From contig JAJEKV010000054.1 in assembly GCA_021234155.1 (NCBI GenBank), forward strand, positions 872,001 to 936,000: 64,000 nucleotides of DNA, read 5' to 3'. Below are positions 34,589 through 47,048 of this stretch, in pieces (positions within the stretch are counted from its first letter, which is position 1; each line of letters begins with the position of its first letter). Source of the stretch: Isoetes taiwanensis. Lineage: Eukaryota > Streptophyta > Lycopodiopsida > Isoetales > Isoetaceae. The translations under genes were made by a program, and so were the position numbers. The notes under the pieces are model-generated. The model was not told where the DNA came from, made no database searches, and saw only the letters and a program-made list of their open reading frames with translations.

Positions 34589-35463
34589 TCGTTCAGACGA
34601 GCCAAAAAGCGATGCAAAATTATTAATTGTGGTGAGCTGCTTTAAACAAGAACCAGTTATAAGAGATGTTATTTTGTAGGTATTCATTCAAACAATGCTT
34701 CAAACACTACGAGAGACTTACTGGAAATAAGCAATTTAATTTTGACTTATTACAGAATCAAGATAAACTTGAAGAGTACGTACAAATGAATCCAACAACA
34801 TAAAAAAACTTGCAGTTTGGTCTGCAATGCTGCAGTCATTCATCTATGCTCTGCAATGAAGATTAAGATACAATCATGTGGGTGTTACAAAAATGTAGTA
34901 TTTTGTTCAGTACCTACGATTGTGAATGAAGGCCCTGCAACATTAAAAAGTAAAATAAGTTCGTCCTATCATGTAAACATTTACCTATACCTATAAGTAG
35001 CTAACATAATCAATGTGATATCTTTATGCATGTGGCCTTGTAGGGAATTTTGGTAGGGGATATAAGGTTGCAAAAAGAGTCGTTTGGGGTTTTTCTTTTC
35101 TTTTTTGTGCAGTGATACTGGCGGTGGAGTAGTTCACTTTTTAGGTTGACTAAATTAAGCACTTAAAGAGTCACCACCTTTACTTCCACTTTTCAGGTTA
35201 ACTAAATTAAGCACTTAGAGTCACCACCTTAACTTCAACAGCAAATGTTGTTCATAGCATTCCAATGTTGCATCGAGTAACTCCTATACAGGGTGTCTTT
35301 TGCATCCCATCGACACAAAAGAAATGTTTGCGGCGGCCGCCGCGATAAATTTCTTGTAATTTTAAAGTTATTCCAAAATTACAACAAATGTGGTGGTAGA
35401 GAAAAAGACTTTTCATTCACAAAAAATAAAGTTACATTGTAAATGCCAGTACGGCAAGAAAGT
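34589..35463. other. Intergenic; short tandem repeat and GC palindrome
   Basis: No gene seen. 35128-35240 holds two ~60-bp units (GGTTnACTAAATTAAGCACTTA...AGTCACCACCTT). 35330-35343 is the perfect 14-bp palindrome GCGGCGGCCGCCGC followed by GCGAT. Confidence 0.5.
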
Positions 35464-36004
35464 CTAACACACTAAACAATATAATATATTTTGATCCTTC
35501 TTGTTTGAGCAATCGTCTGCATTTTTTTGGATCTTATGAATTGCCTTCGATGCCATCATTCTCGCTTTCATACTACTACTTACATCCATACAAGTATATT
35601 AGATAGTTGTGTGAAATCAATGTTAATAAAACAAAATTCCAACTCTTACCTCATCAGAGTCATCACTATTAGCACACATTCTGTTGAATTGAATCAGATC
35701 TATAATTGATGTAAATAGAAACCTAGCTAATATAACAAATGCAAAGTTACTTACAATCTCAAACTCCTTGTCCTTCCTTGATTTTGCCTTGAAAATAATA
35801 CTCTGATTTGTTCCCTTTACACAATCAAATGCCTTGTGAAAACAAAGATTAAAGCAACAAATATTTTTAGCACAACGTAATAAATCATACCTTTTTTGGT
35901 GCAAATATCTTTGCTATTATTTTCTTTTTAAAGACTTCATATCCACCCTTCTCCAATATTTCTTGTCGCATATCTTCTATGGGCATTGAGCCCCAATCTT
36001 CGAA
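35464..36004 (-). other. Cluster of four small exons on the minus strand
   Basis: GT-AG bounded segments in order: 36004-35891 (FEDWGSMPIEDMRQEILEKG..., ending APKK), 35832-35755 (AFDCVKGTNQSIIFKAKSR...), 35699-35650 (DLIQFNRMCANSDDSDE) and 35544-35464 (AIHKIQKNADDCSNKK... stop). Each has a plausible acceptor (TATAG, CACAAG, TATAG, CGAAG) and a GTAAG/GTATG donor. They look like the 3' exons of a gene transcribed leftward, probably the transposase-like gene at 38.1-40.6 kb. The linking exons between 36.0 and 38.1 kb are not resolved. The protein family of this part is not recognised. Confidence 0.45.
35547..35655. repeat. Direct duplicate of an intron/exon border (copy A)
   Basis: About 110 bp, from GATGCCATCATTCTC to AACTCTTACCTCATCA, recurs at 38488-38597 with roughly seven substitutions. 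On the minus strand both copies carry the same GATGAG|GTAAG splice donor and following intron. Confidence 0.9.
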
Positions 36005-38100
36005 CTATAAAAATTATAAGCAAACAAATAACGTCATCAATTTCACACATGAAGGATAAAATTGCTTGGTTCAAGAACGTGCAATTAAAAAAGAAAAGAT
36101 TCCTACCGCACCTTCTACATCGGTTAAGGGTTTTTACCTTACCTTCTAGGTCAGCTCAAAGCCAATAGAGATAATAAGCCAAATGTCGAAATGGTTGGTC
36201 AAAATTAGAATCAAAATCTACCTACGGTTGAATTGATATTAAATGTGATCGAAAGTAGAACTAAAAACGACCTATGGTCTAAATGGTAATCAATGTTGTC
36301 AAAAAAGGTAAGATACAGGAAGAAAGTTTATTAGACAAGGTGGAAATATCACCTGGAAAAGTAATGACATATCTGACATCAGATGGTCATAGAACATATT
36401 TAGCAGATCGGAGAGGTTCTGGATCAGTGGAAACCAGGTGAATTATCTCCACAGGTTCCAAATTGCAGTCTGAAAATTGAGCAGAGGATCAGTGTTTTTG
36501 CATTGAAAGAAACACAGTTCACTCTTTTGTTCACTATAAAAAGCAAGGAACACAAAGGAAAAATAGTTCTGCTCACTAGAACAACAATATAGGAATGCCC
36601 ACAAATAAAGTTTTTTCTAGTTATGCATGCCAAATGCCAATCGCTATAAGAGCTTGCACAGGAAGGTATTGCATTAAAAAAAACCTTAGAGCATAATGTG
36701 TCCTCAGTCTTTTGCAGAAATGTTAGCATGGTTCTTTGCATACCAAATGCCAGTTATTATAAGAGCCCGAGCCTACACAGGAAGGTACTCCACTAAAATG
36801 AAAACTCAAAGCATGATGTGTCCTCCAGTCTTTTGCAAAAATGTTAGCATGCAATGTATACTGGAATTTCAGAAGGTATTGTTGCTTATCCATGACGCTA
36901 AAGATTAAGGAGCCTATTTGATACAATTCTTTGATACAATTCAATTCCTAAGTAAATGTCAAGGAGATGAGAATATGAACTTCAATATCCTACTACAAGT
37001 TATTTCTGCACGTTCCATAAAATTTAAATTCTTCTAATGTTAGTTGGACACAGAAGAAGGAACAAGGAACAAGTTGAAGTTCAACTGACTGCTAATGACA
37101 AGTTTACACAAATGCAAAGAGAGAGCAAAAAGGAAAAACTACATGACCTGCTTAAGAGGTCCAATATTTAAACTAAAAAGGGACCAATTCTCTTTCTATA
37201 GAAACAAAGCAAGCCCATGTCATCTTTATAAAAAAAGGGGTTAATGCATGGAAATAGTGACCTGCAGTTTTAATGCAATCTTTATAAGCTTGACAGGCGT
37301 CTACTCTGACAATATTTTTTTACCTTAATACTAGAAATAAGTTTATAGTAATTTTGAAACTTGCTAACCCACAGCCTTTTCAAACTGGAAAGTGAACTAA
37401 GATTTGGAATAGCCCTTGTTGAATTGTTTCGATCAAGCAATTTGATTTTGAAACGTTGAATCAGAGAAATGAAAACCCCACACTATGCAGTGAATGATGT
37501 TTGTGAAATCATCTTACAAGTCTAACAAGCTTGTCAAAATACTAGGTGGTATAGTTTCACTCAAGTTCTTATTTGACAATGATCTGCAAAAAGGACATTG
37601 TTGATATTTTGCAAAAATAAGTCTGGAAAAGAGGCAAATGCATGGAAATAATGAACTGCACTTTGAAAGCAATCTCTATAAGCGTGACATGGGCAACTAA
37701 TGTAATCACATCTGGTGGAGAATTTGCACTTTGGCCTGACTATGATCTATTGGAGAAAGAAGTATATGTGCAATCATTCTGCCAACTAATCCGTACGAAA
37801 GACATGCAATTAAAAACATGCGCAAGTACACAAATTTTATTCTGACCGACATGAGCCCTCCTGAATCAATACGCGGTGTTCTTCTACATGCGGCAGTAGC
37901 ATTCTTTTGACGCTAATAAATCTTGTTACAAGACTCCACAAATCGTTTCCACAATTCATCCTCTACATGCATGGGTCTTGTAGAGTTTCCTGCACGGAAA
38001 TTTCTTCATAGATTGTTCCTGAATTAATTTAATGTCAAAACATAAAAGTCTAATCTAATATGAATGGTAATTGAGCAAAAAATAATTAATCAAATCTTAC
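36005..38100. other. Intron or intergenic sequence with local duplications
   Basis: 36615-36735 and 36735-36855 are a ~120-bp tandem duplication (CCAAATGCCA..TATAAGAGC..CACAGGAAGGTA..TGTGTCCTC..GTCTTTTGC). A ~57-bp repeat (AATGCATGGAAATA...CAATCTnTATAAGC) occurs at 37246 and 37637. On the minus strand 37969-37850 reads VEDELWKRFVESCNKIY, a stop, then 'CRRTPRIDSGGL', a pattern seen in plant transposases, but it is too short to call. Confidence 0.45.
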
Positions 38101-38327
38101 CGCCAATGTTTCCATCCCTTCTTCAAAAATCTAATAATATCCATCTCAGTCACCCCATCACCAAACTGGTCATGAATATATTTCAACAACTTATAAAGAT
38201 GCCATGGTTTGATCTCTTTGAAGTGTTTATCCACTTTCCTACAGTGAGTTTTCAAAGCATCTGCCGCTTTTTGTTCGAATTCCTGTCTGGCTTCATCTTT
38301 CAATAATTGTCCCTTATAGAAGCACAC
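38101..38327 (-). other. Exon of the transposase-like gene (probable)
   Basis: A TTTGAAATTCAG acceptor and a GCG|GTAAGA donor bound a frame reading VCFYKGQLLKDEARQEFEQ, KPWHLYKLLKYIHDQFGDG and MDIIRFLKKGWKHW: charged, helical, no stop over 75 codons. Its phase does not join cleanly to the 38588 donor, so an exon or indel is missing between them. Confidence 0.45.
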
Positions 38328-38487
38328 CTGAATTTCAAATTAGTTTGTCAGAAAATGCAGAATCAGCAAGCAAAACCACCAAAGTCAAAACCAGCAAGAA
38401 GTTCGAATGTATGCATAAGTATTTTCCGTTTCTTAATATTTAACAGTTGTGGTTTCAAAACTATCAGTGGCTATGACGGATCTTCGA

Positions 38488-38597
38488 TGCCATCATTCTC
38501 ACTTTCATACTACTAGTTACATCCATACAAATATATTAGGCAGTTATGTGAAATCAATGTTAGTAAAACAAAATTCCAACTCTTACCTCATCAACCA
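38488..38597. repeat. Direct duplicate of an intron/exon border (copy B)
   Basis: Second copy of 35547-35655; it contains the donor of the large transposase exon. Confidence 0.9.
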
Positions 38598-40605
38598 AAC
38601 CAAGTATGACAAGTAAGAGAAAAGATATCTATTCTTATTTTGACCTGAGCAATTATCTAGCTGCAAGTAAAGCCTCCTAGGCAACTTGTTCGGTACCATA
38701 GGGCCCTTGATAGGAGGCATAAAATCATTTCTACTGCCATTTACCATTTTTGTCCTAAGGGCATCTGTGTTTAAAATTGCTCCACCCCAGCAGCTTTCAG
38801 GACTATCTGTATCTCTCAAATGGCCCCAATTATCCTCAGATTTATTCTCCAGTGTCTTCAAGGTATGTTTCAAGGATCCCACATGAAAATTAGAATCATC
38901 AGGCCAGAGGTCCAGTGAGAAGTGGCCCAAGGCACCTATACCATGCCCGTGCATAAGAGCACCTGTAACACTCACCTTCAGTCGTTCACCCCTCCACACA
39001 GACTTTGCTAGCTTTTCTAGACGAGGGACCATGGTCTTATTCTGATCCATCTTGTCATGTATAATGGTTAAAGCATGCTCAGGAGATCTATGAGACAAAG
39101 CTCTCCAGGACCAGTAAAGGCTCCTACATGAAATCTGGGCCGTCATATGTGATTTTCTCTCCATTGCAAGTACCCTTCTTTCATTTGGATCTCTGGTCTT
39201 AGCAAGCTTTTCCTTTATGACAATACAGGTGTTACACTTAGAAAATGCTATCCTCTTAGCTATTGCCACCTCTGAATGATTCTCTTTCCAAGCGATGAAA
39301 AGGACCTAAGGAGAAATATGCTTACCCGTCATCTCTGTAATGGTAATATCTACTTCTTGGTGTATATCCTTCTTAGTCAAGACCCGAAGGTAGCCTCTTA
39401 ACATTTTGTCTGCTACCCTCGCTCGTAATTTTCGAGCGGTGTGGCATCGTCTCTGCGTTTTCATCTATGAACATAGATAGCACAGCATTGCCAGCCAAAG
39501 TATGAGACCTTGGCTTCTTAGAACCACTATTTCCGTGCTCAGCAATTCTGTGGCCATCATTGAAGAGCTTCTTCCACTTGTAAAAAGTGGAAATGGGTAT
39601 GCCATAGGCTTTATGCCATGCTTTCACGCACACCTGTTTGTTATTCAACATCAGGTTGCGGACTACACCATTTTCAGAGCAAAGATCTAGCATGTTATAT
39701 GCAAAGGTTGTGCGCTCCGAGGACTTCATGTTCCAGTAAAAGGTTCTCATGCAAGCTATCTCCTTGGATGTAAAATTTGCACAACATCTTTTCATGCAGC
39801 ACAGTGATGACCTGAAGTCTAAAATAGCCTCAGCACTAGTTTTTCTTTCACATTTGGTCTGTGCTGGACGTGTCCTGGGTCTCCGATTGACCATGCGGTA
39901 AGGTCTCTTTTTTGTGATGCCAATTTCGGGTCTAATGGAATAAGGTTCATTCTCCACATCCTTCTCCTTCACTGCGACCACGAGAGTAGAAACTGAAATG
40001 TTATCAACGAGCACGAAGGCTATGGGCCATCTTACAAGGTCATGCAGTTGGGGCATTTCTGCACAGGCTTGGCAGCGCATAGAGATCTTTTCAGGCATTG
40101 GAAATAGGCTCATGATAGTAGCAGCTATCGAGCCTTCCCCTAACTTCACGTCAGCAACAGCATGGTTTGGATCGGAAAAAACGATAACACCACACCCGTA
40201 AGCCATGTGGCAGCATTCATGCATGAGTGTGCATGCCTTCTCAATTAACTCACCTCCAGAAAGCCCTTGCACATGATTCGTCTCATTATTGCCTAATCTC
40301 TCATTGCCTCCGACCTGCCAGTTTATGCATTTAATCTGTCCTGGTGGCGTGCAAACTTCCTCCTCTCTCACAAGCTGACCAGCAATGTCCTTCTTGTACC
40401 ACAACACAAAACTCCCCACAGCTTCACCATTTTTTTCTATTTCCAGCTCGGGAATTGGTAGTGGCAGCTGTCCATCCAAAACATTCACAACCGAAACAAC
40501 CACCATACCCTCCGGGACAATCGAATTGTGATGGCGCTCGAAATTGTGGACTCTTCCTTCTGCCACGTTTTTCCCCAGCAGATAAAGCGAGATTACATCC
40601 GCCAT
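38588..40605 (-). pseudogene. Transposase-like gene (DUF8039-like N-terminus, DUF7869-like RNase H-fold core)
   Basis: An ATG at 40605 follows a TTGTTTGTAG acceptor. Residues 1-75 (LYLLGKNVAEGRVHNF, VVVSVVNVLDGQLPLP, AVGSFVLWYKK) resemble the DUF8039 domain of plant transposons. A middle region has Cys/His pairs (MRCQAC) and a nuclear-type basic stretch. Then come a CMKRCC...FYWNMKSSERTTFAYNML block and a helix-turn-helix-like VCVKAWHKAYGIPISTFYKWK. The C-terminal core ends with LYLQLDNCSGQNKNRYLFSY, the Asp-Asn 'LDN.SGQNKNR' block of DUF7869-type proteins, thought to be a DDE-like catalytic site. A +1 frameshift near 39420 and a TAG at 39307-39309 interrupt it. The usual next block (GHTH.DID) should lie in the following exon and was not found. 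Function: probably DNA transposition. Confidence 0.6.
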
Positions 40606-41950
40606 CCTACAAACAAGAGATCGTGAACATCGCGGTCGCGATGTTTTTAAGCAAATAGAGCTCTGTTTTAAAAGTTCTAGTATAAAACGACAATTGGGAA
40701 CTAAAAAAATGCTGAGGACTTTCGCCACCGCGATCTTATCGAGCATTGGCAAGAATGCAGTCGCGCTTTCTGCAAGCATCCACACTAGCTGTTTAGTTAA
40801 GAACTCGGATATATCTTTCTCTCGGAGTCGAAAACACATGTCGAGATTAGCATGTGGTTTCGACTCATACTGATAAATATATCGGAGTTAACTAAGTGCA
40901 GAAATCGCGACCGCGATTTCGTCGAGCACAAGAGTTAAAGCAGTGACTTCCACACTAAAGCATTACTCTTACCTCACAGGTCTCGAAATGGTGGCATCAA
41001 CGTCTCCTTGTAGCCAATGACCCGTCAGAAGCTGCAGTGCCACCAAAACATGTTTTGTATCATCCGCATATATTTGAAACATGTGAACATTGTATAATAA
41101 ACACAACACAGTGCACAACAAACATCTATTTTTAAATATTCTAATCCAAAATATCAGCAGGTATCTTATCAATCCATATATTAAATAGTGTTCTTTCAGT
41201 AGAATCAATTCAATGCCGAGAACCCTGTAAGGAAACATTCTTTAAGGATGAATTATGTATTATTGATCATCAACTATCAGCACATTCTTAACAGGTAGTA
41301 GTTATCAATGAAATTGATTGGAACATTAACTTTCAGTTCACTTCACCGAGAGATAGGCATCAGAATAGCCCTTTTAGTTCGCCCAAAAGACAAAATTCGA
41401 TGCAGTGGAAGAAATTGAAATGTATAGTGGCGCAGTGCAAGCGGATTATCAACGCCCTTGTCAGCGCCTTCAATTGATGTGGGATTCTGCAGCAAAACCT
41501 TGGGAGAACATGGCACAGCTTAGGCGCAGCTCGAGCGTCTTCGAGATCTTGCAAAACAAACAAATTTGAATTGGCTTTTCCCGCTTTCACCCTAAATGTT
41601 TGTTACCGAATTCAAATTTTCCTGTCGCTGTCCATCCGTAATCTAGTGTCTTTTTCAGGCCTTTATGGCCGCTTAACATGTCAGGTTCAATTAATTAACT
41701 GACTGTACGCGAGAAATTTAAACGCATACGTCCAAGTCGATAAAGAGATCTAGTACGGATTCCGTGCTTTTTGTGTTGGGTATTTTCGCACGGACGCATT
41801 TATGGCCGTTAATCAATACAGCCGACCGGCTGGTAATTAATACAGCCGGTGTGTAATTAATGTGCCCGCCCGTACGACGTCATTACGGCTGGCACGACAA
41901 TCTTGGCATCATTATGCTTGGCGGGCATTTAATTTCCGCGGCCGCGTTTC
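40606..41950. other. Intergenic/5' region between the divergent genes
   Basis: Contains palindromes ATCGCGGTCGCGAT (40629-40642) and ATCGCGACCGCGAT (40904-40917). These probably lie in 5' introns of the minus-strand gene. Upstream of the plus-strand gene are two copies of TAATTAATACAGCCGG-like sequence (41808-41855) and a GACGTCA CRE/TGACG-type site (41876-41882). Frames here (for example 41360-41590 minus) show no known domain. Confidence 0.45.
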
Positions 41951-41962
41951 TATATAAATTTA
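41951..41962 (+). promoter_or_regulatory. TATA box of the ParB/methyltransferase gene
   Basis: TATATAAATTTA lies 148 bp before the first ATG (42099). A GACGTCA site sits 70 bp upstream of it and a CCGCGGCCGCG block immediately before. Placement fits a pol II core promoter with a ~115-nt leader. Confidence 0.6.
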
Positions 41963-42126
41963 CGGCCAGCCATAGCATCTCAAAGAATTTCCAGCGCCCG
42001 CGAATTCTTCAAGCGCCTAGCGCCTTCGAGCTTTCAGCGGCTTAAAGAACCTCCCTTAAACAGCCCGATTTTCGTACCCAGCCAGCGCCCGCGATCCCAT
42101 GGCACCTAAGGACTCCCTCAGAGAAG

Positions 42127-42528
42127 GTAAATCCTAACATTTCAGCTCAGCAAGATCGCGGCCGCGATCTTGCTTATTAGATTTTGTTATGTTTTGATTG
42201 TTGTAGCTGCTCAGCAAGATCGCGACCGCGGTCTTGCTGAGCATAGGTTTTTTTTTGTTGCCCTGCTTAGCTGCCACACAACAACGCGGCCACGATGGTG
42301 TCGAGTGGTAGTATAGTAGCTCGGCAGGATCGCGACCGCGGTGTTCGTGTGCAGTGATTTTATTTTCTTGCCCTGCTTAGCTGCTACACAACATCGCGGC
42401 CGCGATAGTGTGGAGTAGTAGTATAGTTGCTTGGAAGGATCGCGGTCGCGGTCTTGCTGAGCAGAGTTTTTCTTGCGGGCGCGATCCTCTTGAGTAGTTT
42501 ATATTTTTCGTTGTATAACATTATGCAG
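42127..42528 (+). repeat. Intron 1 filled with GC-rich palindromes
   Basis: The first intron carries a perfect 26-bp palindrome at 42149-42174 (AGCAAGATCGCGG plus its reverse complement) and a 34-bp near-palindrome at 42209-42242 (15 of 17 pairs). Related motifs lie at 42283, 42329, 42393 (perfect ATCGCGGCCGCGAT) and 42437. From 42206 to 42449 they form two ~120-bp tandem units linked by TGCCCTGCTTAGCTGC. Confidence 0.85.
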
Positions 42529-43437
42529 CCTATCAGGCACTCACAAGAGGCTTTTGTTTACAGCCCTCGCTCTGTTTCGTAGACCGGATGTCGAACCCAT
42601 CCGTATTATAACCCCCTCTAATGAAAGGAAATGGTATATAGAGATTGCACAAGCAATACCACACATTCGTGCCTGTTCCTGCGCACTGGAAAGAAAGCTG
42701 AGGACGTTGAACAAGTTGGCATAGTGGTGGCAATGTGGGAAGGCACGAAGAACAATGTGCAAGATGCTATCATATGCAGGACACACACCAATTGCAGTTC
42801 CTAGAATACATTCTGAAATGGCGCAATTATGACCCATCTATGATGACATCCAGCAAAATGAACAAGCCAGCCATAGGGAAAAACATCCCAACATTAGCTA
42901 AGGGTTATGGCTGGGTGTTGCCATCTTACGAATCTCTCTCTTTGTCAGGTATAAAGGGAAACAGAGACATCTTGGTAGGGTTCTCGGCATGCAGAAATGG
43001 TTTGTCCACAGACAAGAAGCCTCCGAGCAGTGCTTTGAAAGCAGTTCGGGACGAGAAAATGCCCTCGGTGATGGACACCAATTGGCTCAGAGCCGTGGCC
43101 AAGAAAAAAAGTGTGAAGCCAATTGCTACTTTGGGAGAGCCTTCAGCATCAAAAAAAGTTGTTGAAGAACCACAATCCACCATAAACCCCTCCGGTATTA
43201 TTAACCCTGCTCTTCCTCTTGCTTTAAAGGGGCCCCAGATAGCTCTACCTGTGGTGGATTTATTCCAAAAAAAATTACTACTTTCAAAATAAACCTTCGA
43301 AATCTGAACACTGACGATAGCCCGCAGCCCAGCAATTCTCAAACCCCCCCTTCTGTTACGGAAGCCTCTTCTACTAAGTTGTTGATATGGCCACATGCAC
43401 CTGCCATTCCAATCGAGTTGAAGTTCAATCCGGAAGA

Positions 43438-43442
43438 GGAAC
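43438..43442 (+). other. Target-site duplication GGAAC, left
   Basis: Matches 54633-54637 on the far side of the gypsy element. Host reading frame continues across it (FNPEEE / RKMAEK). Confidence 0.9.
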
Positions 43443-44039
43443 TGTTAGTCCTGTGCCTCCTGGTTCAGGACTATTCATGCATACGACGGACCAGGTCAAG
43501 CTCAAGGATCCACAGACAGGCATGGGTCAGCCATCAAAGGCTCAGCAGAAGACCAAGCAGCCGGACCACGCAGTCAAAAGCCTGCGTCGTCAACAAGAGC
43601 GCCCGCTCGGACAAGTGATGGCCCGTCACCGCCCGGGTCGGCGTCGGCGTGATTCTAGGCACTTCAAGAGGCACCGCCAACATTCCTCGCAAAATCGGGG
43701 CCTCCTTCCGATGAGTCGGCACCGAGATCAGTCAGGGTGTCTATATTGGGCCTAAGGCCATTGTACTATATATATGAGTAGAGCTAGCATATGATGGCTA
43801 GATGAGTTTTGAGTCTTGTCTCTCTTCAGTCTTCTCTCGATTGCAAGAGCTCATATATGTTCATCATTGATATCAAGGAAGCTTATCATTTTCCTCTCAC
43901 TGGTCTCTCTTGTTCTGTTTTCTCCTTCTTGTTCTTTTCTTGCAAATCCCGCGTGACATAGTCCCCTGGTTCTCTGTTAGATCAAGGGTCCTCCACAGGG
44001 GCTGTCTTGCGAGGAGTTCCCGAACCCAGACCCCAAACA
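43443..44039 (+). repeat. Gypsy 5' LTR
   Basis: Starts TGTTAGTCCTGTGCC and ends ACCCCAAACA. A TATA box (TATATATATGAG) lies at 43767-43778. Homologous over its length to 54039-54632. Confidence 0.92.
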
Positions 44040-44062
44040 CTGTCGCCGCTGCCGAGTCTGAT
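44040..44062 (+). other. Gypsy primer-binding site (tRNA-Asp type)
   Basis: TGTCGCCGCTGCCGAGTCTG begins 1 nt after the LTR and resembles the TGGCGCCGTTGCCGGGGA primer site of Athila/Tat-type elements, with several mismatches. Confidence 0.55.
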
Positions 44063-44090
44063 TCGATTTTCCTTTCTTACGCCGAAAATA

Positions 44091-46905
44091 TGCGTCGCAA
44101 TTTCACGCCCGGAAGAACTTCTTTCCCAGGGCGGCGTCTGCGCTGGGCGCCATCATCGAAGGGAAGCTGTTCGTGACATATATGGATCTGCTTATGACAT
44201 TGAGGGAGGCCACATTAGGTCTAGGGCTCGGTCGGCGCCACCCACCCCTCGTGTCATGTCTCGTCCAAATTCTCCGCCTCAAAGCGTGCAAGCGTTGCTC
44301 CACGACCTCGGTTTCCTCATCACTATCGGGGAGCCCTATCCGGCTCCACACCGCTAAACCTTACTTTCATACCCCGAACATGCCTTCATCCATCACTCTT
44401 TCCGGCCCATCGCCTCTGCCTTCACAACCATCATCTCCTCACGGGGGCGGGGATATCCACATGTCTCTTTTGCTCCTCCCGAGAATTTCCCTTCCCTACC
44501 TTTCCCCTTTGCTCTTCCCGTTTACACTCTTACGGACCTCAAAACAAATGATCGGGCACCTCCGGTACCTCCACATCAACCACCCCTTCAAAGGGGTCTT
44601 TTTCAAACCATACCACCTCCAACTTCACCTCAATATCCTCACTATCATGTTCTGTCCAGCCCAAAGATCATTACCTCTACCTTTCGGAACCTTAAGTTGA
44701 CTTATCCCACCTTTGGCAACACGAAAGGCAAACCTTTAGACCAAAGTGCTCGGGCCCACATGGAAGAATTTGAGGCTCGCTGTCCCGGAATGGTCATGCG
44801 CAACCTCAACTGAAATTCCACATCTTTTCCACCACATTGCGTGGCTCCCCTCATCAATGGCTCATGTCCAACAAAAGCCACTTTGGAAACAAGATTGGTC
44901 CAAAATGAAAACTGCTTTTCTTTCTCACTATGGGACCACGGATGATGATCAACTTCATCTCAAGCAACTCAATGACCTTCAACAAGAGCCCACACAGAGT
45001 CTGCCTCCGATTTTGCGGGACCGTCTTCACATTCTTTCAAGAAAACTCAAGGAGTACCCCACACGCGAGCGGATCTTGGTCCGGTTTCTCCAAGGACTTC
45101 CTCCAGCTATCGGACTCATGGCCAATACTGCGCCAAGACTTTGGAGCGGCTATATCGATCTTGTCAATCACTCGGTCAATGTTTCCTCCCGTGGCGTGGC
45201 TCTTCAGGAGCTCCCTTTCATTCCACCCATCATGGTTCCCCAGACTGCTGTTCAACCTCAACACGCCAATCCGGGGCGCAGTCAGATCTGGTGCCATATC
45301 TGCAAATATCAAGGCCACTTGACGAATGAGTGCAACTCCACCAATGGCCCGCCTCATTGTAAACGCTGCAACATGTGCAATCATGCCACGGACGAGTGCA
45401 CTCGCACTCATCCTACACCTTTCCGCAACAAAATGGTTTATCAAGTGCAAACAACACCTCAGCACCAATCGCACTATCAGCAGCCACCACTGCAGGCGCA
45501 ACCCAATCAACTCTATCAGCAACAGGAGCAACAACGGGGACCCAACACACGTCCTCCTTTTGATCCTTCGAAAGCTCAGTGTTATCACTGTCAAGAATGG
45601 GGTCATACCACCACGGCGTGTCCTCAACTCCCACAAGTTCAGGTGCAGCTTCCTGGCACCAATCAGACCACATCCGTCCGCCTCACGGCTTACCAACTCT
45701 GGATTGCTAATGGCAAACAAGGCCCGCGTCCTGTTCTTCGGAAGCCACCTCGCGCGCCTCAGCAATCACGCTATCAACCAGCTTCTGCCAATCAACCTCA
45801 GATGGATCAACAAGCACAGGAAGAAATTTTTCAGGCTCTTAATCCTCCAGTCCAACCATCCAATTGGGTTGGTTTGGTCTCACGCCAGACCCGGGCGTCA
45901 CGACCCTTAACCATTATTCCTAATGGCACGCAACCTGCCTTTGCAGTCAACGCAATTCCTCAGGCAGAAGACAAAAAGGTCCATTTTGCACCTGACTTGG
46001 AGAAACTCATGCCGAATGTCATGCCTAAAGTTCGCCAAAGCATTTTGAATCTCATGCAAGCTGCTGAAGGCCGCACGTTGGCTAATGTCCATGCCACCAC
46101 TAGAGCTCAACAAAGACAAGACGCACCGTCCACGTCTCAACCTCCACGCTCTCAGACATATCCCAATATAGCTGCGGAGGTTGACCTACTCAAAGAAGTT
46201 GCTGCTTCTTTACCACGCACTCCCGCACCTGTGGATCCAGCAGATCCTTTTTCTCATGTGCCTCTGGAACTCCAAGAGGAGCTAGCCAAAATCAAAATTC
46301 CTTTAAGCTTGGCCACAATTTTGAAACTCTGTCCTGCTCTCAAGGACCAGTTACCACTCCCGACTGTTTTGGTTGGGGCTGTTGCTACCTCTACACCCAC
46401 GGTACATGCCACGGTGGGTAATCAGCAAGTCAACCATGTTCAAATTGACGGAGGTAGTGCAGTCAATCTCATTACGGACAAACTCCGCAAACAAATGGGC
46501 ATCAAACAACTCTATCGTGCCCCCTATGACATCAAATTGGCCAATGGCCACATCACGAGACCTCAAGGCGTCACGCCTCTTCTTCACATCAACATTGGTG
46601 ATCTCAGATTTCCCTTGGAATTTGGTGTTTGGAAGGCTGGAGAAGATCCAGGTGATTATGAAATGTTGGTCGGCAGACCTTTTCTCCGCCAGGCCAAGAG
46701 TATCCATTACTGGGCCACAGATCAGTTAGTCATCACAGATGGTCACCTCAATGCCACCATGGACTTGGAAACAGGCAAAATCATTTCCGTTGACAATGCT
46801 GAACCCTCTCTCTCCGACACCGATTCTGAGGACGCCCAGAATATCTATCAAGTTCAGGCTCCACCTGCGAGTCTGCCTCTGTCATCCTACCCTCAATATC
46901 TTTGA
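44091..46905 (+). pseudogene. Gypsy gag and protease
   Basis: Gag N-terminus is broken into frames before 44746. From 44746 one 719-codon frame continues: a capsid-like part, three CCHC knuckles (CHICKYQGHLTNEC near 45296, CKRCNMCNHATDEC near 45358, CYHCQEWGHTTTAC near 45580), a Gln/Pro-rich linker, then the aspartic protease with DGGS at the active site (HVQIDGGSAVNLITD, about 46437) and the flap/end motif MLVGRPFLRQA. The stop at 46903-46905 separates it from pol; whether the family uses a frameshift or this is decay is unclear. Confidence 0.85.
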
Positions 46906-47048
46906 TCCTTGGGGAGAAATGACCCTTGATCGGGACCGGTATGGCTGCTTTGCTTGACCCTTACCCGCTCCTTGCAATCGAATTCAATGGGTTGATCACT
47001 TTTCGGATGTGGACTCTCCCCGCGGCTCTGTAAGATGTCCACGCTGTC

